Positions 18,083 through 25,950 of a DNA stretch of 32,233 nt are shown here, piece by piece. Position numbers and translations under genes: made by a program. Below the pieces are notes generated by a model, which saw nothing but the letters and a program-made list of their open reading frames with translations, ran no database searches and was not told where the DNA came from. The stretch comes from Alphaproteobacteria bacterium (GTDB lineage: Bacteria > Pseudomonadota > Alphaproteobacteria > Bin95): the NCBI GenBank assembly GCA_022826185.1, contig JAJDVH010000112.1, forward strand, positions 1 to 32,233, read 5' to 3'. The first letter of the stretch is position 1. Each line of letters opens with the position of its first letter.

Positions 18083-18991
18083 ATGGCGGCACCGATTCCG
18101 TTTTATCGGGATTTCGATATCGAGCCGGACCGGGTCTATGAGCTGACGCCGCTGGTGCGCCGGATCACCAGCGCCAATCCGAGCCTTTTCACCTTCAAGG
18201 GCACAAATACCTACATCGTCGGGCGGGGCGAGGTGGCGGTGATCGACCCCGGCCCGGAGGACGCGGCGCACACGCGCGCGATCCTGGAGGCGCTCCGGGG
18301 CGAAACCGTGACCCACATCGTCGCGACCCACACCCACCGCGACCACTCGCCCGGCTGTGCCGCGCTCAAGGCGGCCACCGGCGCGCCGCTCTGCGGCTTC
18401 GGTCCGCACGGCATCGGCGCGCGGCGCAACTGGCCCTTCGACTCGCCGGAAGGCGGCGACACGGGCTTCGACCCCGATATCCGCGTGCCCGACGGCGGGC
18501 GCATAGAGGGCCGGGGCTGGACCCTGGAAGCCGTATTCACGCCGGGCCACATCTCCAACCATCTCTGCTTCGCGCTCATGGAGGAGAACTCGCTCTTCAG
18601 CGGCGACCATGTGATGGGTTGGTCCACCTCCATCGTCTCGCCGCCGGACGGCGACATGGCGCATTACATGGCAAGCCTGCGCAAGGTGCGGGCGCGCACG
18701 GAAACCCCCTGGTGGCCGGGCCACGGGCCGCCGATCGCCGATCCGGGGCCGTTCGTCGATGCCTTCATCGCGCACCGCGAGGAGCGCGAGCAGGCAATCC
18801 TGGCCTGCCTGGAAGACGGCGTCGTGTCGATCCCGGAGATGGTCCGGCGCATCTACACGGATGTCGACCCGAACCTGCACCGCGCCGCCGGGCGCTCCGT
18901 GCTCTCTCACCTGCTGCACATGGTCGAGGACGGCCGCGCGGCCTCGGGCGACGACCCGCCCGGCCCGGACTCGCGCTATGCCCTGGCGTGA
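18083..18991 (+). CDS. MBL-fold metallo-hydrolase (LACTB2-like)
   Basis: 302 residues. The zinc-binding HxHxDH motif is HTHRDH at residues 83-88. Further metal ligands are in [11 protein letters not shown] and FSGDHVMGW, and the C-terminal PGHGP is typical. After the catalytic domain comes a helical extension ([28 protein letters not shown]) characteristic of the LACTB2 group, which includes a mitochondrial endoribonuclease and thioesterase-like hydrolases, so the substrate cannot be fixed. I chose the ATG at 18083, preceded by GAGAGAGG, rather than the upstream ATG near 18020, which falls in the divergent promoter region. The sirtuin gene begins 37 nt after its stop. Confidence 0.9.
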   Translation: MAAPIPFYRDFDIEPDRVYELTPLVRRITSANPSLFTFKGTNTYIVGRGEVAVIDPGPEDAAHTRAILEALRGETVTHIVATHTHRDHSPGCAALKAATGAPLCGFGPHGIGARRNWPFDSPEGGDTGFDPDIRVPDGGRIEGRGWTLEAVFTPGHISNHLCFALMEENSLFSGDHVMGWSTSIVSPPDGDMAHYMASLRKVRARTETPWWPGHGPPIADPGPFVDAFIAHREEREQAILACLEDGVVSIPEMVRRIYTDVDPNLHRAAGRSVLSHLLHMVEDGRAASGDDPPGPDSRYALA

Positions 18992-19028
18992 CCTAAGAGT
19001 GGGCGGGGAGCGCAAGGCGGAGGCGGCG

Positions 19029-19778
19029 ATGGGGGACGGCATCGAACGGCTGAGGGAAGCGATCGGCAAGGCGCGGCGCGCGGTGGTCTTCACCGGGGCC
19101 GGCATCAGCACCGAGTCCGGCATCCCGGATTTCCGCAGCCCCGGCGGCGTCTGGGACCGCTACAAGCCGATCATGTTCGACGACTTCGTCTCCTCCGAGG
19201 AGATGCGGCGCGAGACCTGGCGGCGCAAGATCGAGACCGACAAGACCATGGTGAACGCCCGCCCGAACCGCGGCCACCGGGCGGTGGCGGCGCTGGTCGA
19301 GCGCGGCATCGTCTCGGCCGTCATCACGCAGAACATCGACGGGCTGCACCAGGCCTCCGGCGTGCCGGACGACAAGGTGATCGAGCTGCACGGCAACTCG
19401 ACCTATGCCGCCTGCCTCGATTGCCGTCTCCGGCACGAGCTGGACGACATACTGGCCGCGTTCCGCAAGGACGAGACGCTGCCGGTCTGCAACGCCTGCG
19501 GGGGCATGGTGAAGACGGCGACGATCTCCTTCGGCCAGGCCATGCCGGAAGACGCCATGCGCCGGGCCGAGCTCGAAACGATGGCCGCCGACCTGTTCAT
19601 CGTCTGCGGCTCCTCGCTGGTGGTCTATCCGGCGGCGGGCTTCCCGATCGCGGCGAAGCGCAACGGCGCCTTCCTCGCCATCGTCAACCGCGAGCCGACC
19701 GACCTCGACCGCTTCGCGGACCTCACCGTGCATGACGAGATCGGGGACGCGCTGGGCGGCGCGGTCGGCAACAACTGA
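19029..19778 (+). CDS. cobB: NAD-dependent protein deacylase, sirtuin (CobB/SIR2 family)
   Basis: 249 residues; removes acetyl or longer acyl groups from lysines using NAD+. Visible motifs are the NAD-binding [17 protein letters not shown] (GAGIS at 23-27), TQNIDGLH (QNID at 101-104), the catalytic H121 in ELHGN, and a zinc ribbon with C129, C132, C154, C157. SFGQAMP and [14 protein letters not shown] complete the fold. The ATG at 19029 is preceded by GGCGGAGG; a GTG ten codons upstream and an ATG overlapping the previous gene are less likely. The stop overlaps the pgk start as TGATG, linking a lysine deacylase directly to a glycolytic enzyme. Confidence 0.95.
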   Translation: MGDGIERLREAIGKARRAVVFTGAGISTESGIPDFRSPGGVWDRYKPIMFDDFVSSEEMRRETWRRKIETDKTMVNARPNRGHRAVAALVERGIVSAVITQNIDGLHQASGVPDDKVIELHGNSTYAACLDCRLRHELDDILAAFRKDETLPVCNACGGMVKTATISFGQAMPEDAMRRAELETMAADLFIVCGSSLVVYPAAGFPIAAKRNGAFLAIVNREPTDLDRFADLTVHDEIGDALGGAVGNN

Positions 19779-20953
19779 TGCCGGCACGCACGCTGGACGG
19801 GCTCGACGCGGCCGGGCTGACCGTGCTGCTGCGCGCCGACCTCAATGTCCCCATGCAGGGCGGCAGGGTCGGCGACCGGACGCGCATCGAGCGCACCCTG
19901 CCGACGATCCGCGAGCTCGCCGGGCAGGGCGCGCGCGTCGTCGTCCTCTCCCATCTCGGGCGGCCGAAGGGCAGGCCCGCGCCCGAACTTTCGCTGCGTC
20001 CGGTGGCGGAGGCGCTGGCCGATGCGCTCGAAACCCCCGTCGCCTTCGCGGCCGACGACCCGGCCGCAGTCATTGCCGGCCTGCCGGCGGGCGGGGTGGC
20101 GCTCATGGAGAACCTGCGCTTCGACCCCGGCGAGGAGGCCAACGACCCGGACTACGCCGCCCGGCTGGCCGCGCTCGGCGATATCTATGTCAACGACGCC
20201 TTCTCGGCCGCGCACCGGGCGCACGCCTCCACCGAGGCGCTGGCGCGGCTGCTGCCGGCCGCGGCGGGGCGGCTGATGCAGCGGGAGCTTGAGGCGCTGG
20301 AGGCGACCCTCGACGCGCCCGCGCGTCCGTCGGGGGCCATCGTCGGCGGCGCCAAGGTCTCGACCAAGCTCACCCTGCTCGGCAACCTCGTCGCCCGCGT
20401 CGACATGCTCGCCATCGGCGGCGGCATGGCGAACACCTTCCTGCACGCGCAGGGCTATGAGGTCGGGCGCAGCCTCTGCGAGCGCGACATGGCGGAGATG
20501 GCGCGCCATGTCCTCGACGACGCGGAGACATGCGGCTGCACGGTGGTGCTGCCGGAGGATGCGGTCGTGGCGCCCGCGCTGGAAGCCGGCGCGCCGACGG
20601 AGACCGTGGCGGTGGACGAGGTGGCGCCCGACGCCATGATCCTCGATATCGGCCCGGAGAGCGTAGCCGGGCTGATCGACCGGCTGGGGCTGCTGCGCAC
20701 CCTGGTCTGGAACGGCCCGCTCGGCGCGTTCGAGGTGCCGCCGTTCGACCGGGGCACCAGTGAGGTGGCGCAGGCCGCGGCCGGCATGGACGGGCTGCTG
20801 ACCGTCGCCGGGGGCGGCGACACGGTGGCCGCGCTCGCCCGGGCCGGCGTGGTCGAGCGCTTCGGCTATGTCTCGACCGCGGGCGGCGCGTTTCTCGAAT
20901 GGCTTGAAGGCCGGGTGCTGCCCGGCGTGGCGGCGCTGGAGGCCGCGATATGA
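19778..20953 (+). CDS. pgk: Phosphoglycerate kinase
   Basis: Catalyses 1,3-bisphosphoglycerate + ADP to 3-phosphoglycerate + ATP in glycolysis, and the reverse in gluconeogenesis and carbon fixation. At 391 residues it is full length. Motifs are [42 protein letters not shown] and the nucleotide-site GGGDTVAAL near the C-terminus. Its ATG overlaps the sirtuin stop by one base and its own stop overlaps the aquaporin start by four, so the three genes form one translational unit. The usual gap-pgk-fba arrangement is absent. Confidence 0.97.
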   Translation: MPARTLDGLDAAGLTVLLRADLNVPMQGGRVGDRTRIERTLPTIRELAGQGARVVVLSHLGRPKGRPAPELSLRPVAEALADALETPVAFAADDPAAVIAGLPAGGVALMENLRFDPGEEANDPDYAARLAALGDIYVNDAFSAAHRAHASTEALARLLPAAAGRLMQRELEALEATLDAPARPSGAIVGGAKVSTKLTLLGNLVARVDMLAIGGGMANTFLHAQGYEVGRSLCERDMAEMARHVLDDAETCGCTVVLPEDAVVAPALEAGAPTETVAVDEVAPDAMILDIGPESVAGLIDRLGLLRTLVWNGPLGAFEVPPFDRGTSEVAQAAAGMDGLLTVAGGGDTVAALARAGVVERFGYVSTAGGAFLEWLEGRVLPGVAALEAAI

Positions 20954-21618
20954 CCCTTTCCCGACGACTGACGGCGGAATTCGCCGGCACCGCCATGCTG
21001 CTCGCCGTGGTGGTCGGCTCCGGCATCATGGGCGAGACGCTCGCCGGCGGGAACACGGCCATCGCGCTGCTCGGCAACACGATTGCGACGGGCGCCATCC
21101 TGGTGGTGCTGATCCTGATCCTGGGGCCCATCTCGGGCGCGCATTTCAACCCGGCCGTCACGGTGGCCTTCCTGATGAGGCGCGAGATCGGGCCGGGCGA
21201 CGCCGCGCTCTACATCCTCGTGCAGGTGGCGGGCGGCCTGCTGGGCGTTGCGGCGGCGCACATCATGTTCGAGCAGCCGGAGCTGTTCTTCGCCTCCGGC
21301 AAGGAGCGGTCGGGCTTCGCGCAGGCCTTCTCGGAGGGCGTCGCCGCCTTCGGGCTGGTGTTCACCATCCTGCTCTGCCTGAAGGCGAAATCGGAGGCCG
21401 TGGCCTGGGCGGTCGGGCTCTACATCACCGCCGGCTACTGGTTCACCGCCTCCACTTCTTTCGCCAACCCGGCGGTGACGGTCGCGCGCGCCTTCACCGA
21501 CACTTTCTCCGGCATCCGCCCGGAGGACGCGCCCGCCTTCATCCTCGCCCAGTTCATCGGCGCCGCGCTCGCCGTCGCACTCGCGCGCTATCTCGGCGCG
21601 GGGGCAGGGAAGGGGTAA
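20950..21618 (+). CDS. Aquaporin / MIP-family channel (AqpS-like)
   Basis: 222 residues with six hydrophobic segments and the two half-helix motifs NPA at 67-69 ([10 protein letters not shown]) and 173-175 ([10 protein letters not shown]). In water and glycerol channels the residue after the second NPA is the arginine of the selectivity filter; here it is Val176. As I recall, the same Arg-to-Val change occurs in Sinorhizobium AqpS, which passes arsenite and methylated arsenicals, so this channel may be wider and less selective than a strict aquaporin. No arsenic-resistance genes are in the window. The ATG overlaps the pgk stop as ATGA. Confidence 0.92.
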   Translation: MTLSRRLTAEFAGTAMLLAVVVGSGIMGETLAGGNTAIALLGNTIATGAILVVLILILGPISGAHFNPAVTVAFLMRREIGPGDAALYILVQVAGGLLGVAAAHIMFEQPELFFASGKERSGFAQAFSEGVAAFGLVFTILLCLKAKSEAVAWAVGLYITAGYWFTASTSFANPAVTVARAFTDTFSGIRPEDAPAFILAQFIGAALAVALARYLGAGAGKG

Positions 21619-21637
21619 GGGCGCGGCCCGGCCGCCC

Positions 21638-22027
21638 TCAGCGGTTGGGCAGCGCCTCGATATCCGGGCAGTCGAGCAGCCGGGCGTCGGCCGTCACCAG
21701 GGTCAGGCCGAAGACCAGCGCGCTCGCGGCGATGAAGCGGTCGGCCGGGTCCTTGTGGTCCAGCGCGATGCTGCGGCTGGCCATCGCCACCTCGAAGGTC
21801 AGCGGAACCTCGGTGACGGGGGCGGCCGCGAGCGCCCTGTCCAGCCAGCGGCGCGGGTCCGGGTCCAGCGCGATCCGGCCCCGCTCCGCCAGCATCATGG
21901 CCTCCCACACGCTGACCGGGGAGAGCCGCAGCGTCTCCGCCGGCGAGGCGAGCAGGTCGCGCACGGCGCGGGAAAGCCGGGCCGGGTCGAGCAGCGCCCA
22001 GAGCCAGATATGCGTGTCGAGCAGCAC
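21638..22027 (-). CDS. PIN-domain ribonuclease toxin (VapC-like)
   Basis: 129 residues. The acidic metal-binding positions of PIN nucleases are visible: D4 in LLDTHIWLW, the Glu in SVSVWEAMM-type helix (VSVWEAMML), the Asp in KDPADRFIAASA, and the Asp in LVTADARLLD. The protein is predicted to cleave RNA when the antitoxin is lost. The start is GTG at 22027, three nucleotides after the antitoxin stop, so the pair is one operon with the antitoxin first. It converges with the aquaporin gene across about 20 nt. Confidence 0.92.
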   Translation of the reverse strand: MLLDTHIWLWALLDPARLSRAVRDLLASPAETLRLSPVSVWEAMMLAERGRIALDPDPRRWLDRALAAAPVTEVPLTFEVAMASRSIALDHKDPADRFIAASALVFGLTLVTADARLLDCPDIEALPNR

Positions 22028-22030
22028 CGC

Positions 22031-22534
22031 CTAGCCGAGCGCTTCCCATTCCTCCGGGTCGAGCACGGGCGCGGTGAGGTCGCCCAGGATCCGGCCGGTG
22101 CCCGCCATGGCGCCCAGCCAGTCGCCCGAGGGCGGCGGGACGATCTGCGCCACGGGCTTGCCGAACCGGGTCACCAGCACAGGCTGGCCCGTCTTGCCCA
22201 CCCGTTCGAGAACCGCGAGGCAAGTGGCCTTGAAGGTGGATATCTGCATTTCCTCAATCCCCGCCGGCATGTCCGGCATCCCGAAAATCGACTGCGCTTC
22301 CTGCATGCCCGAATCCCCGCCGGCCTGCTCCCTTTCGTATGCGCTGCGAGCGGCGGGCGCATGGTCGGCGATGCGCTGCCCGACGAGGTCCAGAAGGCGG
22401 CGATAGCGCGCGCCGTCCCATTCGTGGCGCCGGCCGGAGCCGCTATGGATGCCGAGCGAGCGCAAATGCCGCCGGACGGTCGCCGGCGCAGCGTCCAGGG
22501 CGGCGGCCATGTCGTTCACGGTGTAGCGTTCCAC
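22031..22534 (-). CDS. Phd/YefM-type antitoxin with an N-terminal helix-turn-helix extension
   Basis: 167 residues. The C-terminal 75 are a complete Phd/YefM-like antitoxin (MQISTFKATCLAVLERVGKT, then PVLVTRFGKPVAQIVPP and a tail WLGAMAGTGRI to EEWEALG). In front is a domain of about 95 residues starting VERYTVNDMAAALDAAPATVRRHLRSLG, which looks like a MerR-type or similar helix-turn-helix. Such antitoxins are usually 75-90 residues without this extension. I chose GTG at 22534 because GAAGGAGGG lies just upstream. A start at MQISTF would have GAGGAA touching the ATG and is unlikely to be efficient. It is followed directly by the PIN toxin. The extra domain probably binds the palindrome at 22572-22592. 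Confidence 0.85.
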   Translation of the reverse strand: MERYTVNDMAAALDAAPATVRRHLRSLGIHSGSGRRHEWDGARYRRLLDLVGQRIADHAPAARSAYEREQAGGDSGMQEAQSIFGMPDMPAGIEEMQISTFKATCLAVLERVGKTGQPVLVTRFGKPVAQIVPPPSGDWLGAMAGTGRILGDLTAPVLDPEEWEALG

Positions 22535-22566
22535 CTGCCCGCCCTCCTTCGGCGTTCCATTGCCTG

Positions 22567-22595
22567 AACATACTATGGTCAACGACCATAGTCAA
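22567..22595 (-). promoter_or_regulatory. Promoter with embedded 9-bp palindromic operator of the HTH-Phd/PIN module
   Basis: On the minus strand TTGACT (22595-22590), a 17-nt spacer and TATGTT (22572-22567) form a good sigma-70-type promoter. The spacer contains most of a perfect inverted repeat, ACTATGGTC (22572-22580), AAC, GACCATAGT (22584-22592). A repressor bound there would block RNA polymerase, the usual autoregulation of toxin-antitoxin operons. The start codon of the antitoxin is 33 nt downstream of the -10 box. Confidence 0.8.
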
Positions 22596-22720
22596 TCCCT
22601 GTTCATCATCCGCACCTATGGGTGCTAACTATCTGACATAGCGTCGTTTTTTCTCCCGAAAAATCTGCAACTGGGGAACAGGTCGCTTCCCTGGCTGCAA
22701 CCGGAGCCGGGAGACATCTT

Positions 22721-23845
22721 ATGCCGGGAACCACCCTTACCGAGGCGCGCGTGAAGGCGCTCAAACCCCGCAAGTCCGTCCGCGAGGTCCGCGACGGCAA
22801 GCTCAGGGGCTTCGGCGTCCGCGTTTCGCCCTCGGGCCGCAAGCAGTTCTTCATCCACTGTCAGCATCGCGGCGAACGCATCTGGAAGATCGTCGGCGAT
22901 GCCGGAAGCATGAGCGTCATGGCCGCGCGGGCTTCGGCTGCCGAAATGATCACCGCCATCAGGCGCGGCGAGGAGGCGCCCCTCGCGCCCGGTGAGGCAT
23001 TCTTCGAAGCCGTCGCCGACACGACGTTTCGGCGTCACGAGCGGGTTTGGAAGCCCGGAACGCTCAATGTGAACCGGGGCTATCTGCGCAAACAACTGCT
23101 GCCGCATTTCGCCGGTCGTCCGATTGCCGCCATCGACCGGCAGGAGGTGCGGCACTGGTTCGCCCGCCTGCGCGTGACGCCAGTCGCGGCGGACCGGTCC
23201 ATGCCGATCCTCTCCGTCATCATGAGGGAAGCAGAAGCCATGGGCCTGCGCCCGGAGGGCTCCAATCCCTGCCGGGGCATCAAGCGCTACCGCCGCAAGG
23301 GGCGCGAGCGGTTTCTCTCCGACGAGGAAATCCGCCGCCTGTCCGCAAGGCTGACGGCGCATGAGGCCCGATGGCCGCAGCAGGTCGCGGTTATCCGGCT
23401 TCTTCTCCTGACCGGCTGCCGCAAGGGCGAGATTCTCACCCTGCAATGGGCGGACTACCGGGAAGGCCGCCTGTTCCTGCGCGATTCCAAGACGGGACCC
23501 AGGACCGTGTGGCTGTCGGCACCGGCCCGGGCCGTCCTCGACGGCCTTGAGCGGAAGGGCCGCTGGATGTTCCCCGCATCGAAAGGCGACCGGCCCCGGA
23601 GCGCGACCTGGCTGGACTGTTTCTGGCACGAGGTCCGCGCCGAGGCGGCCCTGGAGGACGTTCACCTTCATGACCTGCGCCACACCGTAGCGAGCCTGGC
23701 GCTGCGGCAGGGCGAGACCGTGTTGGCGATCGGCCGGCTTCTCGGGCACCGCAAGGCGGAGACCACGCTGAAATACACTCATACCGCCGACGCGATGATT
23801 ATGGCTGCGGCTGAGACGATCGGCGCTGCGTTAGGGGGAGAGTGA
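22721..23845 (+). CDS. Tyrosine recombinase / integrase, first of a tandem pair
   Basis: 374 residues. The N-terminal part (TLTEARVKALKPRKSVREV, then RDGKLRGFGVRVSPSG) is the arm-binding domain of P4/phage-type integrases. The catalytic domain has the full set: R234 in LTGCRKGEI, K257 in DSKTGPR, H317 and R320 in HDLRHT, H343 in LLGHRK, and the nucleophile Y352 in TLKYTHT. It is therefore expected to be active. The next gene is a paralogue starting one base before the end of this stop codon, so they are co-translated. No tRNA or clear att duplication was found beside it. A small palindrome (GCACC-TATG-GGTGC, 22612-22625) lies upstream. Confidence 0.93.
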   Translation: MPGTTLTEARVKALKPRKSVREVRDGKLRGFGVRVSPSGRKQFFIHCQHRGERIWKIVGDAGSMSVMAARASAAEMITAIRRGEEAPLAPGEAFFEAVADTTFRRHERVWKPGTLNVNRGYLRKQLLPHFAGRPIAAIDRQEVRHWFARLRVTPVAADRSMPILSVIMREAEAMGLRPEGSNPCRGIKRYRRKGRERFLSDEEIRRLSARLTAHEARWPQQVAVIRLLLLTGCRKGEILTLQWADYREGRLFLRDSKTGPRTVWLSAPARAVLDGLERKGRWMFPASKGDRPRSATWLDCFWHEVRAEAALEDVHLHDLRHTVASLALRQGETVLAIGRLLGHRKAETTLKYTHTADAMIMAAAETIGAALGGE

Positions 23846-25038
23846 TGGCGGGCAGGGAGCGGACGAAACTCACCGATGCCGCCGTTGCCCGGCTTCGGCC
23901 CCGCGAGCGGGAATACACGGTCTGGGACACGCGCGCGGCCGGTCTCGGCGTCAGGGTTCGGCCCTCCGGCGGGCGTAGCTATGTGCTGCTTCAGGATATG
24001 GGCGGGCGCACGAAGCGCGTCTCGCTCGGCCCGGTCGGGGTGAAGAGCCTGGAAGAGGTTCGCCGGGAATGCCATGCCCGTCGGGCAAACCCCGAGCCCG
24101 AGGCGGAAACCGCGCGGGCGCGGCCGGTCCCGCTGTTCCGGGACTTCGTCGCCGGGGAGTGGAAGGAGGCGCATTTCGACGGCTACAGGGCTTCGACGAA
24201 GAAGAACGTCCGCTACCAGCTGTCCGGACAGCTTCTGCCGGTCTTCGGGGCGAAGCCGCTCGACCGCATCGGGGAGGCCGCTATCCGGCGCTGGTTCGAG
24301 CGCTGCAGCCGTACCGCGCCGGGCAACGCCAACCATCATCTCACCTGCCTTCGCCAGATTCTCAACTTCGCCACCGCCTGCGGCCACATCGAAGGCAATC
24401 CCGCGCAGCGCATCGCCCTGAACCGCCGGCCCGCATTGACGCGGTTTCTGTCCCGCGAGGAAATCGACCGGCTGCACGGCGTCCTGGATGCACAGACCCG
24501 GAAAGGCAGCCGGGAGCAGGCCGACATCATCCGCCTTCTGCTTCTCACCGGCTGCCGCAAGGGAGAGATCATGGGCTTGCGCTGGTCAGAGGTCCGCGAC
24601 GGCATGCTGGCGCTTGCGGACAGCAAGACGGGGCCGAGAACGGTCCCGCTCAACATACAGGCGCGCGCCATTCTCGACCGGCAGCCGCGCGGGGAGAGCC
24701 CGTTCGTGTTTCCCTCGCCGCTCGACCCCGCCCACCCGCGCGGACCCGACCTGCCGTTCTGGTATCGTGTGCGCCGGGAAGCTGGGATAGAAGACGTCCG
24801 CCTCCATGACCTGCGTCACACCGTGGCCAGCCATGCGGTGATGAACGGCGTGCCGTTACCGGTCGTCGCCCGCATGCTTGGGCATTCCAATGTGCAGATG
24901 ACGCTGCGCTACGCCCATCTGGCAGACCGCGATATCGAAGCCGCTGCCGAACGGGTAGGACAGGCCATGGTGCGGGCCATGGGACCGGGCGCTCAGTTGC
25001 ATCCCCTGGATGCATCGAGCGACGGGTCGACCGGGTGA
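23845..25038 (+). CDS. Tyrosine recombinase / integrase, second of a tandem pair
   Basis: 397 residues from the ATG that overlaps the first integrase stop as TGATG; GGGGGAG lies four bases upstream and a GTG one codon earlier is the alternative. It has the same layout as its neighbour: arm-binding domain (KLTDAAVARLRPREREYTV), core-binding domain, and catalytic residues R238 (LTGCRKGEI), K261, H321 and R324 (HDLRHT), H347 (MLGHSN), Y356 (TLRYAHL). The catalytic blocks are nearly the same as in the first protein, but the N-terminal halves differ, so they are old paralogues rather than a recent duplication. The pair may act as a heteromeric recombinase. Confidence 0.93.
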   Translation: MAGRERTKLTDAAVARLRPREREYTVWDTRAAGLGVRVRPSGGRSYVLLQDMGGRTKRVSLGPVGVKSLEEVRRECHARRANPEPEAETARARPVPLFRDFVAGEWKEAHFDGYRASTKKNVRYQLSGQLLPVFGAKPLDRIGEAAIRRWFERCSRTAPGNANHHLTCLRQILNFATACGHIEGNPAQRIALNRRPALTRFLSREEIDRLHGVLDAQTRKGSREQADIIRLLLLTGCRKGEIMGLRWSEVRDGMLALADSKTGPRTVPLNIQARAILDRQPRGESPFVFPSPLDPAHPRGPDLPFWYRVRREAGIEDVRLHDLRHTVASHAVMNGVPLPVVARMLGHSNVQMTLRYAHLADRDIEAAAERVGQAMVRAMGPGAQLHPLDASSDGSTG

Positions 25039-25138
25039 CGCACCCGTTTCATCCGTTTCACGGGCTTGAGTTTCCACCGGTCGAGACCGCATCGGCGATG
25101 GTGGCGGGGCCGGTTCATTACGCGGCTGCGGTCGTCTG

Positions 25139-25567
25139 TCAGGTTCCGTCGGGACGGCTGCCCCCCAACAAAGTCTTGTGGATACGATCGGCCTCTTCCT
25201 CCGACAGATCGTGCCTCAAAGCAGTCAGCGCCTTTTCCAGAAGGCCGGTTGCCAGCGTGCTCACTTGCGTACGCGGGTCGAGGCCAATCGACTTGTCGTC
25301 AAACATCCGGTCATGTGCCTGCAGAGCCGCAATTGCCTTCGGCAAGAACGTGCGGCCGTCCTCCGTCAGTTGCGTGCGGCCCATTTCCTCCGGGTTGGGC
25401 GGGACCGGCCTTTGAAGCAGGCGTTTACCGACGGCCCTCTCCAGCCTGCCGATCTGGAGCCGAACGCTTTCTTGGGAAATGTCGAGACGGCGAGCGGTTT
25501 TCGCGGAGCTCTTCTTCTCGACCATCACAAGAAACGTCCGCAGATATTTCATATTCACATGGGACAT
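25139..25567 (-). CDS. Short LysR-type DNA-binding protein without effector domain
   Basis: 142 residues. The N-terminal 65 are a LysR winged helix (MKYLRTFLVMVEKKSSAKTA, RRLDISQESVRLQIGRLERA, VGKRLLQRP). After the wing (RTQLTEDGRTFLPKAIAAL) only about 55 helical, charged residues remain, with no periplasmic-binding-protein-like sensor domain. Normal LysR regulators have about 300 residues. The end is not obviously a frameshift remnant, because the sequence after the stop shows no LysR continuation. I chose ATG 25567, with AAAGG seven bases upstream; ATG 25552 is also possible. It may be a small regulator of the neighbouring recombinases or an eroded gene next to the IS1380 remnant. Confidence 0.75.
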   Translation of the reverse strand: MSHVNMKYLRTFLVMVEKKSSAKTARRLDISQESVRLQIGRLERAVGKRLLQRPVPPNPEEMGRTQLTEDGRTFLPKAIAALQAHDRMFDDKSIGLDPRTQVSTLATGLLEKALTALRHDLSEEEADRIHKTLLGGSRPDGT

Positions 25568-25624
25568 CGCGCACCTTTCTCCCCTTCTACTATGTGCATG
25601 TTCCCGCCGTTCCAAGCCATCATC

Positions 25625-25805
25625 CTAACCCGGATTTCTCGTCCGTTTCGCTGCGTCGGGCCTCTACATGCGAGAAAGTTCGTTTTCAACAACGACTTGC
25701 CCGGTTGCGGGGGAACACACCGATGCCGACGTATCGTAACCCGGTTTCGATGCGATTTGCACGACTGAAGGGGCCGCCGATCGATCGGGAGTTCGGCTTG
25801 TGCTT
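25625..25805 (+). mobile_element. IS1380-type left-end remnant, diverged from the copy at 1-569
   Basis: It starts with CTAACCCGGATTTCTC (25625-25640), the same terminal sequence as at 126-141 and 554-569 on the other strand. The following leader aligns with those copies (TGCGAGAAAGT against TGTGAGAAAGT), and the translated start MPTYRNPVSMRFARLKG matches MRTECNPTRMRFARLKG. Similarity ends soon after DREFG, so only the first few dozen transposase codons remain. It is oriented opposite to the copies at the window start. From about 25806 to 25950 no gene is seen. Confidence 0.72.
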
Positions 25806-25950
25806 TAATCTTGCTGCTGTCGTCCGCCGAATGGGAGGGCCGTCGATCCGGCGCGGGGGGTCGCTGCCCGCGCTTGGCGAACAAGCGGGGTCGCTTGTGT
25901 GCAGCCGGTATTGACAACGGCCCGGCGCCGGCTTCCGGGGCCTTGCCGTT

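Noticed and set aside
22606-23782. Minus-strand ORFs opposite the first integrase
   Set aside because: They are shadows of a gene with a complete tyrosine recombinase active site and show no family features.
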